Below are positions 1 to 6,470 of a DNA stretch of 64,000 bases, piece by piece. How positions within the stretch are numbered: the first letter of the stretch is position 1; each line of letters opens with the position of its first letter. The notes under the pieces were generated by a model. That model was not told where the DNA came from. It was given only the letters and a program-made list of their open reading frames with translations, and did no database searches. The stretch lies in contig NZ_JABWRE020000001.1 of assembly GCF_014268815.2 (NCBI RefSeq), positions 563,001 to 627,000 on the forward strand, given 5' to 3'. Position numbers and translations under genes: made by a program. The DNA is from Pseudomonas urmiensis (GTDB lineage Bacteria; Pseudomonadota; Gammaproteobacteria; Pseudomonadales; Pseudomonadaceae).

Positions 1-1499
1 AAGCGCTCGGCGCCCTTGAGGGTCTGGCGGCGAATGTAGTCCCCAGGGGCTTGCTCGGCCTGCTTGGTCGGAAGTTCGATGAAGTAGCCGTGCACGCGGT
101 TGTAGCCGACCTTGAGGTTGGCCAGACCCGTGCGGGCTTTCTCGCGTGCTTCCAGGTCGATCAGGAACTGGCCGGCGTTCTCGCTCATGGCCAACAGCTC
201 ATCAAGTTCGCTGTCATAGCCGGTCTTGAGCACGCCACCGTCACGGATCACCGCTGGCGGATTGTCGACGATCGCTCGTTCCAGCAGGCTGGCAAGTTCC
301 GGGTAGGTGCCAGTAATCGCGGCCAGGCGGGCCAGGTGCGGCGCCTCCAACTCTGCCATGGCGTTTTGCAGCTCGGGCAAGGCGCCAAGGGCATCGCGCA
401 GGCGGGCAAGGTCACGAGGACGCGCGTTGCGCAGGCCGATTCGGGCGAGGATCCGTTCCAGGTCACCGATTTCCTTGAGCTGCGGCTGCAGTTTCTCGTA
501 GCGGTAGCCATCGAGCAGGCAACGGATCGAATCCTGACGCGCTTGCAGCACTTTCAGGTCGCGTAGCGGGCGGTTCAGCCAGCGGCTCAGCAAACGGCTG
601 GCCATGGCGGTCTGGCAGCGGTCGATGACCGACTGCAGGGTGTTGTCGCGACCACCGGCCAGGTTGATGTCCAGTTCCAGGTTACGCCGGCTGGCACCGT
701 CGAGCACGACCGTGTCGTCCATGCGCTCGTGGCGCAGGCTGCGCAGATGGGGCAGGGTGGTGCGCTGGGTTTCCTTGGCGTAGCTCAGCAGGCAGCCAGC
801 CGCGCCAATGGCCAGGGTCAGCTTGTCGCAGCCAAAGCCTTTGAGGTCCTTGGTCGCGAACTGCTGGCAGAGGCTTTTACGTGCCGAATCACGGTCGAAG
901 TCCCACGGTGCACGACGGCGGCAGCCTGGGCGCTTCTCGGCCGGCAGATCGCGCGGCCAGTCATCGGGGATCAGCAGCTCGACCGGGTTGATCCGCTCAA
1001 GTTCGGCCAGCAGGTTTTCCCAGCCTTTGATCTCCTGCACGGTGAAGTTGCCGCTGGTGATGTCCAGCACCGCCAGGCCGAACAGTCGCTCGTCACCGAG
1101 CAAGGCAGCGATCAGGTTGTCGCGGCGCTCGTCGAGCAGTGCTTCGTCACTCACCGTACCCGGGGTGATGATGCGCACTACCTGACGCTCGACTGGGCCT
1201 TTGCTGGTAGCCGGATCGCCGATCTGCTCGCAGATCACCACCGACTCGCCGAGCTTGACCAGCTTGGCCAGGTAACCTTCCGCCGAATGAAATGGAATCC
1301 CGCACATCGGGATCGACTGGCCGGCCGACTGACCGCGTGCGGTCAGGGTGATGTCCAGCAGTTTGGCGGCTTTCTTCGCGTCTTCGTAGAAGATCTCGTA
1401 GAAATCGCCCATGCGGTAGAACATCAGCTGGTCCGGATGCTGATTCTTCAGCTTCCAGTACTGCTGCATCATCGGTGTGTGTGCGGAGAGATCAGACAT
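1..1499 (-). CDS. mutS: DNA mismatch repair ATPase MutS (N-terminal part; runs off the window)
   Basis: MutS recognises base mismatches and small loops and starts methyl-independent mismatch repair with MutL. About 499 codons are visible, starting at ATG 1499-1497 and read on the minus strand off position 1. The N-terminus carries the mismatch-reading Phe-X-Glu motif in GDFYEIF (F33, E35), followed by the connector and the core/clamp region; the ATPase domain lies outside the window. The start gives the family N-terminus [15 protein letters not shown]. It is divergent from the tailocin island, whose left border it forms. The identification is secure from motif and overall sequence. Confidence 0.97.
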   Translation of the reverse strand, partial: MSDLSAHTPMMQQYWKLKNQHPDQLMFYRMGDFYEIFYEDAKKAAKLLDITLTARGQSAGQSIPMCGIPFHSAEGYLAKLVKLGESVVICEQIGDPATSKGPVERQVVRIITPGTVSDEALLDERRDNLIAALLGDERLFGLAVLDITSGNFTVQEIKGWENLLAELERINPVELLIPDDWPRDLPAEKRPGCRRRAPWDFDRDSARKSLCQQFATKDLKGFGCDKLTLAIGAAGCLLSYAKETQRTTLPHLRSLRHERMDDTVVLDGASRRNLELDINLAGGRDNTLQSVIDRCQTAMASRLLSRWLNRPLRDLKVLQARQDSIRCLLDGYRYEKLQPQLKEIGDLERILARIGLRNARPRDLARLRDALGALPELQNAMAELEAPHLARLAAITGTYPELASLLERAIVDNPPAVIRDGGVLKTGYDSELDELLAMSENAGQFLIDLEAREKARTGLANLKVGYNRVHGYFIELPTKQAEQAPGDYIRRQTLKGAER

Positions 1500-1610
1500 T
1501 CGGGGCCTTACAGCGGGTGATTCGGTTGGCGATTTTCAAACCGGCAATGGTACAGGCTTTTTTCCAGCGCTGCAGGAGGTTGGGGTAGGGCAAATCTGCG
1601 CAGGCAATGA

Positions 1611-1823
1611 TTAGCTGCGATGGCCATAGAGGTGCTGGAGCAGGAGCAGTTCGAACACCACCACTAGCGTGCACAGCATGATGAATCCCGGGCTGAATAC
1701 CCGACGTGGATGGTTCGATGAGTAGTCATCGAAAACTTGTGGGCTGATCATCCAGCACACCAAGGTAACCAGAATCAATTTGATGGCGGTTCCTAGCCAT
1801 CTATGCACTTTATGCATGTTCAA
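1611..1823 (-). CDS. Small two-helix membrane protein, unknown function
   Basis: The frame encodes about 70 residues. Two hydrophobic stretches stand out: residues about 10-29 (LGTAIKLILVTLVCWMIS) and about 46-65 (FIMLCTLVVVFELLLLQ). They are joined by a charged loop, so a small inner-membrane hairpin protein is likely. The start is uncertain: TTG 1823 has AGGAG nine bases upstream, while ATG 1817 has no clear ribosome site. It lies alone between mutS and the tailocin repressor, divergent from the latter. I do not recognise a family. Codon use is less biased than in neighbouring genes, so it may be an accessory gene or a chance frame. Confidence 0.45.
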   Translation of the reverse strand: MNMHKVHRWLGTAIKLILVTLVCWMISPQVFDDYSSNHPRRVFSPGFIMLCTLVVVFELLLLQHLYGHRS

Positions 1824-1911
1824 CGCGGGCGCTCCTGTCTGCGTTTCAGCTCGGACGCGACGTTAGCGAGTGGCGAGGGAGGGATGCAAGTTTTTTGCCC
1901 ATCAGCATCGA

Positions 1912-1952
1912 TTGCATTTCAATTGCGCTGGCTGCATTATGCATGTTATGCA
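1912..1952 (+). promoter_or_regulatory. Repressor promoter with overlapping TGCAT operators; leaderless start
   Basis: A sigma70-like promoter reads TTGCAT (1912-1917), 17 bp, CATTAT (1935-1940). The -10 lies inside TGCAT-T-ATGCA (1933-1943), and a second pair TGCAT-GTT-ATGCA covers 1940-1952. The predicted transcription start falls at about 1947, next to the ATG at 1948, and no Shine-Dalgarno sequence precedes that ATG. Autoregulation by the repressor is inferred because the same half-site recurs at the tailocin promoter. Confidence 0.55.
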
Positions 1953-2685
1953 AAAACGCAACGTAGCCTCCGTACTCAGAACCTTGCTCGACCGCCACGG
2001 CCTGTCCCCGACGGAGCTGTACCGGCGCACGGGCGTTCCCCAATCCACCCTGTCGCGGATTCTCAGCGAGAAGATCGTCGATCCTTCGGACAAGCACGTG
2101 TCGAGGATCGCCGAGTATTTTGGCGTGAGCACCGATCAGTTGCGTGGCCGTGTCGAGCTGGGCGAGTCGCGTGAAGCGGCGCAACCGGCCCATGGGCATG
2201 CCGAGCTCAGTGACATCAGCCTGTGGGACGATGAAACCCCCGTCGAGGATGACGAGGTGTCGGTACCTTTTCTTCGTGAGGTCGAATTGGCAGCAGGATC
2301 AGGAAGATTCGTCATCGAGGAAAGCGAGCGCGCGCGCCTGCGTTTCGGCAAGCGCAGCCTACGCCACAACGGCGTGCAGTTCGATAATGCCAAGTGTGTG
2401 ACAGTGCGCGGCAACAGCATGCTGCCAGTGCTGCGCGATGGCGCCACGGTGGGGGTCAATACCGGCAAGTGCTCGATCGGTGACATCGTCGACGGCGACC
2501 TTTATGCCATCAATCATAACGGCCAACTGCGGGTCAAGCAGGTCTACCGCCTGCCCACCGGGATTCGGCTGCGCAGCTTCAACCGCGATGAGCATCCCGA
2601 CGAAGACTACAGCTTCCAGCAAATGCAGGAGGAGCAGATCAGCCTGCTCGGCCATGTGTTCTGGTGGGGCATGTATGCTCGCTAA
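1948..2685 (+). CDS. prtR: PrtR/CI-like tailocin repressor (HTH plus S24 self-cleaving domain)
   Basis: This 245-residue DNA-binding repressor should keep the tailocin operon silent until RecA-stimulated self-cleavage. An XRE-type helix-turn-helix lies at about residues 15-60 (SPTELYRRTGVPQSTLSRILS). The C-terminal LexA/CI-like S24 domain has catalytic Ser157 in GNSMLP and Lys197 in LRVKQVYR; an Ala-Gly pair in ELAAGSG is the likely cleavage site. I chose ATG 1948 because the family begins close to the HTH and the 26 extra upstream codons (from 1870) overlap the promoter. No prtN-like activator gene is present nearby, so direct repression is the simplest model. A terminator follows at once. 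Confidence 0.88.
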   Translation: MQKRNVASVLRTLLDRHGLSPTELYRRTGVPQSTLSRILSEKIVDPSDKHVSRIAEYFGVSTDQLRGRVELGESREAAQPAHGHAELSDISLWDDETPVEDDEVSVPFLREVELAAGSGRFVIEESERARLRFGKRSLRHNGVQFDNAKCVTVRGNSMLPVLRDGATVGVNTGKCSIGDIVDGDLYAINHNGQLRVKQVYRLPTGIRLRSFNRDEHPDEDYSFQQMQEEQISLLGHVFWWGMYAR

Positions 2686-2701
2686 ATAACCTGCTCGACA
2701 G

Positions 2702-2728
2702 AAAACCCGCCTAAGCGGGTTTTTTTTC
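2702..2728 (+). terminator. Intrinsic terminator of the repressor gene
   Basis: AAAACCCGC, loop CTAA, GCGGGTTTT, then a T-run. It starts 17 bases after the repressor stop codon and separates the repressor transcript from the tailocin promoter. Confidence 0.85.
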
Positions 2729-2767
2729 GCCTTGTGAAAACTCCTACAACCTGCGCGACGCATAGCT

Positions 2768-2844
2768 TGCATGCATATCAGCAAATTCGCGTGCATAGAA
2801 ATTTGAATAAATGCATTGACTGCATATGCATCAATGCATAATCT
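2768..2844 (+). promoter_or_regulatory. Tailocin late promoter with clustered TGCAT operators
   Basis: A good sigma70 promoter, TTGACT (2816-2821), 17 bp, TAATCT (2839-2844), sits upstream of the structural operon. TGCAT-ATGCA (2821-2830) and TGCAT-CA-ATGCA (2827-2838) occupy the spacer; a further TGCATGCA lies at 2768-2775 and single TGCAT copies at about 2792 and 2812. The same half-site covers the repressor's own promoter, so these are the likely repressor binding sites (inference). Confidence 0.65.
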
Positions 2845-2845
2845 G

Positions 2846-3148
2846 TGTCTCAAGCCGGTCAGCAACCGGTTGTTACACAGGCAGCGATGAACAGGCCTCA
2901 ACTGTTCAGAGGGTTGGCAACTGGCCCGGGTGTGCAGCGTAAAGCACCACGAACAGTTATCCGGCGGGCAGGCGGCCGCGGTCGGAGTCACCAATTTGAA
3001 GCGTAACCGTGCGGCGTCACCAGTCGTGGCCGGCGGTTTGCCAACGCATTACTGAAAAGCCTGGCGGGCCGGGCTTTTTGGAATGCCGCGATCAACGGTA
3101 ATCGATCCGCCGGCAGTTGCCGGCGGGCATCACACAGGAGACAGGACA
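2846..3148 (+). promoter_or_regulatory. About 300-nt structured leader of the tailocin operon
   Basis: No convincing gene lies between the promoter and the holin. Visible structures are a perfect hairpin TGAACAG / CTGTTCA (2888-2908), a terminator-like hairpin (3055-3079), and a perfect 8-bp hairpin CCGCCGGC-AGTT-GCCGGCGG (3107-3126) ending ten bases before the holin ribosome site AGGAG (3136-3140). The arrangement suggests control after transcription starts, by attenuation or by access to the ribosome site. This is inference from sequence only. Confidence 0.5.
3055..3079 (+). terminator. Terminator-like hairpin inside the tailocin leader
   Basis: AAAAGCC (3055-3061) pairs with GGCTTTT (3072-3078), followed by one more T. 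It lies downstream of the predicted late promoter and upstream of the first lysis gene, so either it leaks or it is overridden on induction. Confidence 0.5.
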
Positions 3149-3487
3149 GTGACGAACGAGCAACAAGCGTTGCTGGAGATGCCGCTCTGGCTGGTAATCG
3201 TCCTGGCATTGCTGGGGGGTATTTCTGGCGAAATGTGGCGCGCCGACAAAGCTGGCGCCCGCGGCTGGTCGCTGGTGCGGCGGCTGGCGCTGCGCTCTGG
3301 GGCATGCATGGTATGTGGGGTATCCACCGTGATGCTGCTGTATGCCACCGGCATGTCGATCTGGACGGCTAGCGCCTTTGGCTGCTTGACCGCCATGGCC
3401 GGCGCCGATGTCGCCATCGGCCTTTACGAGCGCTGGGCAGCGAAGCGACTTGGGCTGCGCGACGCATCCCCCACGGACGAGCGGTAG
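3149..3487 (+). CDS. Phage-type holin of the tailocin lysis cassette
   Basis: The 112-residue protein starts at GTG 3149, with AGGAG eight bases upstream. It has three hydrophobic segments at about residues 12-27 (LWLVIVLALLGGISG), 48-67 and 73-90, and a charged C-terminus, which fits a class I holin. Holins make lesions in the inner membrane, letting the endolysin (gene at 16025) reach the cell wall and release tailocin particles. It is the first gene of the structural operon, as in other mutS/cinA tailocin clusters I recall. An upstream ATG at 3083 would add 22 residues overlapping the leader hairpin and lacks a ribosome site, so I rejected it. Confidence 0.8.
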   Translation: MTNEQQALLEMPLWLVIVLALLGGISGEMWRADKAGARGWSLVRRLALRSGACMVCGVSTVMLLYATGMSIWTASAFGCLTAMAGADVAIGLYERWAAKRLGLRDASPTDER

Positions 3488-3498
3488 GAGCGCATGGC

Positions 3499-3996
3499 AT
3501 GAGCGAATTGACCACTTTATATGCGGCGTTGACCGCCACGATCCGTGAGGCGATGCCCGAGCTGGCGTCAGTCGATGCACATTCAACCCTAGGCAATAAC
3601 CCCGATTTGCCGGCGCTGCGCCATGGCATCGTGCGCATGACAGCTGACGCTGCGCCGCGCGATGGACGCTCGGTGCTGATCGCCAGTTTCGAGGCTGACA
3701 TTACCGCCGACACCCTCAACCCTGAGGCTCGCCTGCAAGGCAGCCTGCTGGCGGCGCAATTGATGGACCTGTTGCGCCAACAGTTCTGGGGGCTGGATTT
3801 CGTCGAAGCCAGCCGCAATGTGCAAGCACAGTTCGAAGCGGGCGATTGGAAAGTGCGCTGGGATCAGCCGGTGCTGCTCGGCGAGCCCCAATGGCCCTGG
3901 CCGGATCAGCCCGCAGGTAGCTTGCTGCTGGGCATCGATCCAGATACCGGGCCTGGTAATCAGAGCCGCTATTTCGCCCCGGAGGACCTGGCATGA
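3499..3996 (+). CDS. Tailocin-associated protein of unknown function (tail completion/terminator position)
   Basis: The 165-residue protein begins at ATG 3499 with TAGGAG upstream and overlaps the next gene by ATGA. It has an N-terminal amphipathic helix, a central beta-rich part ([11 protein letters not shown]) and a helical segment ([20 protein letters not shown]). I do not recognise the family with certainty. Its place directly before gpV matches that of the P2 tail-completion genes, and its shape is compatible with a tail terminator. That role is inference from position only. It is clearly coding by context and codon use. Confidence 0.75.
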   Translation: MSELTTLYAALTATIREAMPELASVDAHSTLGNNPDLPALRHGIVRMTADAAPRDGRSVLIASFEADITADTLNPEARLQGSLLAAQLMDLLRQQFWGLDFVEASRNVQAQFEAGDWKVRWDQPVLLGEPQWPWPDQPAGSLLLGIDPDTGPGNQSRYFAPEDLA

Positions 3997-4553
3997 GTTA
4001 CGCCAGTGCCATGCACGATCGCATGCTTGCCAGCTTGCTGATCCCATGCCGGGTGGTAGCGGTCGACCTGGCGGCAGCGCGAGTGCGGGTTGCCGACGGC
4101 AGTGGCTGGACTAGCGCTTGGCTGCGCTGGCATTCCCTCGCCGCTGGCAAGGCTCGGCATTGGCGGGCGCCGAGCCTGGGCGAGCAGGGCGTACTGGTCA
4201 GCCCCAGCGGGGAGCCGGCCCAGGGTACCTTCGTGCCAGGCCTGTATGGCAATGCGGGCAGCCCGCCGGATAACCGCGATCACGTGGCGGCGTGGTATTT
4301 CGACGATGGCGGCTCGCTGGCCTATGACTGGCAAGCGCGTCGCTACGACATCCACCTGCCCAGTGGTAACGCCACGGTCACAGTCGGCGCCAGCACCGTA
4401 CAGGTCAGCGATGGCGCCATCACGCTCGATGCTGCAGCCATCACCCTCACCGGCAGCGTCGCGATCAACGGCCCGCTGCAGGTTAGCGGCGATATCCACG
4501 GCAGCGGCCGGATCATCGATACGGCCGGGAATACGGCCAATCACAAACATTGA
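3993..4553 (+). CDS. Baseplate spike protein, P2 gpV-like
   Basis: The 186-residue protein should form the membrane-piercing spike at the tip of the tailocin tube. An OB-fold-like N-terminal part (about 17-100) carries [23 protein letters not shown], typical of phage baseplate assembly protein V. A repetitive beta-helical C-terminus follows and ends in NHKH. The final His-X-His matches the iron-binding tip described for P2-type spikes. It overlaps the gene before it by four bases and is followed directly by a terminator-like hairpin. Confidence 0.92.
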   Translation: MSYASAMHDRMLASLLIPCRVVAVDLAAARVRVADGSGWTSAWLRWHSLAAGKARHWRAPSLGEQGVLVSPSGEPAQGTFVPGLYGNAGSPPDNRDHVAAWYFDDGGSLAYDWQARRYDIHLPSGNATVTVGASTVQVSDGAITLDAAAITLTGSVAINGPLQVSGDIHGSGRIIDTAGNTANHKH

Positions 4554-4556
4554 ACG

Positions 4557-4579
4557 AAGCCCGCTGCTGCGGGCTTTTT
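4557..4579 (+). terminator. Terminator-like hairpin inside the tailocin operon (V/W junction)
   Basis: AAGCCCGC, loop TGCT, GCGGGCTT, then TTT, starting four bases after the gpV stop. The baseplate genes beyond it have no obvious separate promoter. The bases after the T-run (CATATCAGGAGG) closely match those after the second such hairpin at 9735. Confidence 0.7.
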
Positions 4580-4596
4580 CATATCAGGAGGCAACT

Positions 4597-4659
4597 ATGA
4601 AACTCCATCAGCATGCGCCTGCCTGTGCAGGCTGGTCCGCGGCAGGAGGTGCCCCATGA
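4597..4659 (+). CDS. 20-residue micro-ORF coupled to gpW
   Basis: A very strong ribosome site (AGGAGG, 4587-4592) lies five bases before ATG 4597. This opens a 20-codon frame (MKLHQHAPACAGWSAAGGAP) whose TGA overlaps the gpW ATG (ATGA, 4656-4659). gpW also has its own GCAGGAGG. The frame may be a leader peptide for translational coupling or the remnant of a small baseplate gene. No function can be assigned from so short a peptide. Confidence 0.45.
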   Translation: MKLHQHAPACAGWSAAGGAP

Positions 4660-4982
4660 TCGGCATGGACCGCCGCAGCGGCCAGCCCTTGGCCGGCATC
4701 GCTCACCTTCGCCAATCGATCGACGACATTCTCACCACCCCGCTTGGCAGCCGCCGCATGCGCCCCGAATACGGCAGCCAATTGCGTCGCTATGTCGACA
4801 TGCCGGTCAACGAAGGCTGGAAGAGCGCCGTGCAAGCCGAGGTCGCTCGTGCCCTGGGCCGCTGGGAACCGCGCCTGAAGCTTGAGCGGGTCAAGGTGGT
4901 AGCGGTACTCGATGGCCAGGTCAGCCTGCTCCTGAGTGGCCGCTACCTGGGCGACGAAGCCCTGCTGGAGGTGAGCGTATGA
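4656..4982 (+). CDS. Baseplate wedge protein, gpW/gp25-like
   Basis: The 108-residue protein is of the T4 gp25 / P2 gpW family, which joins the sheath to the baseplate and starts sheath assembly. The family pattern is clear: an N-terminal IAHLRQSIDDILTTPLGSRRMRPEYGSQL segment split here into IAHLRQSIDDILTTP and GSRRMRPEYGSQL, then a helix and two strands ending in a short tail. It starts at ATG 4656 with GGAGG upstream and overlaps gpJ by ATGA, so expression is tightly coupled. Confidence 0.93.
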   Translation: MIGMDRRSGQPLAGIAHLRQSIDDILTTPLGSRRMRPEYGSQLRRYVDMPVNEGWKSAVQAEVARALGRWEPRLKLERVKVVAVLDGQVSLLLSGRYLGDEALLEVSV

Positions 4983-5860
4983 GCCAGGTAGACCTCTCCC
5001 GCTTGCCCGCACCGCAGCTACTCGAAGACCTTAACTACGAAGACCTTTACCAAGCTGACCTAGAGACCTTCCGCGCCCACCTGGGGGATGACTGGACGGC
5101 GCAGCTCGAAAGCGATCCGGTCACCAAGCTGCTGGAGGTCGGGGCTTATCGCAAACTGCTCAACCGGGCGCGTATCAACGATGCGGCCAAGGCGTTGTTG
5201 CTGGCCTATGCGCAGGGCAGTGATCTGGACCAGCTGGCCGCTAATGTCAGTTTGCAGCGCCTGGTGATCCAGGCGGCAGACCCGACACGTGTGCCGCCTG
5301 TAGAGGCGCAGCTTGAGTCCGACGATGCCCTGCGCGAGCGGGTGCAACTGGTCTACGAAGGGCTGACCACGGCAGGGCCGCGCAACAGCTACATCTTGCA
5401 TGCCCGTAACGCGTCGGGGCTGGTCGCTGACGCGACCGCCGAGAGCCCGTCGCCGGCTGTCGTCGATGTCACGGTGCTGAGCCTGGATGGCAACGGTGTC
5501 GCCAGCCCTGAATTGCTGGCAGATGTTGCGGCCTATTTGAACGACGACGACATTCGCCCCGTGGCTGACCGGGTCAATGTGCGCAGCGCCGAGGTGCTGG
5601 CGTATCGCATCGATGCTTTGCTGTACATGGCTGACAACGGTCCGGAATCAGAGGCGATCCTTGCCGAATGCCAGCGCCGCTTGCAGGCCTGGATCAACCC
5701 ACGACGACGCCTGGGCTTGGAAGTTGCCCGCTCCGGTATCGATGCCCAGTTGCATATCGGCGGTGTCAGCCGGGTCGAACTGGGCAACTGGACCGACATC
5801 CGTCCGAGCAAGGCCCAGGCCGCCTGGTGCACGGGTTTTTCACTCAAGCGCGGAGGCTGA
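4979..5860 (+). CDS. Baseplate protein gpJ-like
   Basis: The 293-residue protein belongs to the baseplate J family (P2 gpJ, T4 gp6-like wedge). Seen here are the N-terminal region LPAPQLLEDLNYEDLY, the helical GAYRKLLNRARINDAAKALLL, and the central motif YEGLTTAGPRNSYI followed by beta strands with VTVLS. Length is normal for the family. It overlaps gpW (ATGA) and is followed two bases later by gpI, as in P2. It forms part of the hexagonal baseplate surrounding the spike. Confidence 0.93.
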   Translation: MSQVDLSRLPAPQLLEDLNYEDLYQADLETFRAHLGDDWTAQLESDPVTKLLEVGAYRKLLNRARINDAAKALLLAYAQGSDLDQLAANVSLQRLVIQAADPTRVPPVEAQLESDDALRERVQLVYEGLTTAGPRNSYILHARNASGLVADATAESPSPAVVDVTVLSLDGNGVASPELLADVAAYLNDDDIRPVADRVNVRSAEVLAYRIDALLYMADNGPESEAILAECQRRLQAWINPRRRLGLEVARSGIDAQLHIGGVSRVELGNWTDIRPSKAQAAWCTGFSLKRGG

Positions 5861-5861
5861 T

Positions 5862-6470
5862 ATGCATAGCCTTCTACCGCTCAATCGTTCGCCCCTGGAG
5901 CGGGCCATCGAGGTGGCCGGGGATGAGGACCTCATGGTCGACCTGCGTTTGCTCTACAACCCCGACAATTGCCCATCACACCTGCTCTATCAGCTGGCCT
6001 GGGCGTGGTCGGTCGACCGCTGGGACGATAGCTGGAGCGACACCATCAAGCGTTCGGTGATCCGCTCGGCGTTCTTCGTCCACGCCCACAAAGGCACCCT
6101 CGGCGCACTCAGGCGGGTGGTCGAGCCATTCGGCTATCTGATCGAGGTAGAGGAGTGGTGGCAGGCCGAACCCGCAGCAGTGCCCGGAACCTTCGCCTTG
6201 AAGATCGGCGTGTCCGACGCAGGCATCAACGAACAAACCTATCAGCAGCTGTCGTCGCTGATCGATGACGCCAGGCCCGTCAGTCGACATTTGACCGGCC
6301 TGGTCATCAGCCTCGAAAGCCGCGGCGCTTTTCATGTCGGCTGCGCATGCCAAGAAGGCGACGAGCTGGACATCTACCCCTTGGCGGCACGTGACATAGA
6401 CGTTATTGGCGTCATCGGTCGCGGTGGCCGCGAACATTCAATCGATACCTTGGACATTGCACATGGTTGA
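5862..6470 (+). CDS. Baseplate/tail protein gpI-like
   Basis: The 202-residue protein matches phage tail protein I, which connects the baseplate wedge to the fibres. Typical elements are LLPLNRSPLERAIEVA near the start, YQLAWAWSVDRWD, and IRSAFFVHAHKGTLGALRR near the middle. It starts at ATG 5862 (GGAGG eight bases upstream) and ends inside the first codons of the fibre gene (8-base overlap), so the fibre is translationally coupled to it. Confidence 0.92.
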   Translation: MHSLLPLNRSPLERAIEVAGDEDLMVDLRLLYNPDNCPSHLLYQLAWAWSVDRWDDSWSDTIKRSVIRSAFFVHAHKGTLGALRRVVEPFGYLIEVEEWWQAEPAAVPGTFALKIGVSDAGINEQTYQQLSSLIDDARPVSRHLTGLVISLESRGAFHVGCACQEGDELDIYPLAARDIDVIGVIGRGGREHSIDTLDIAHG

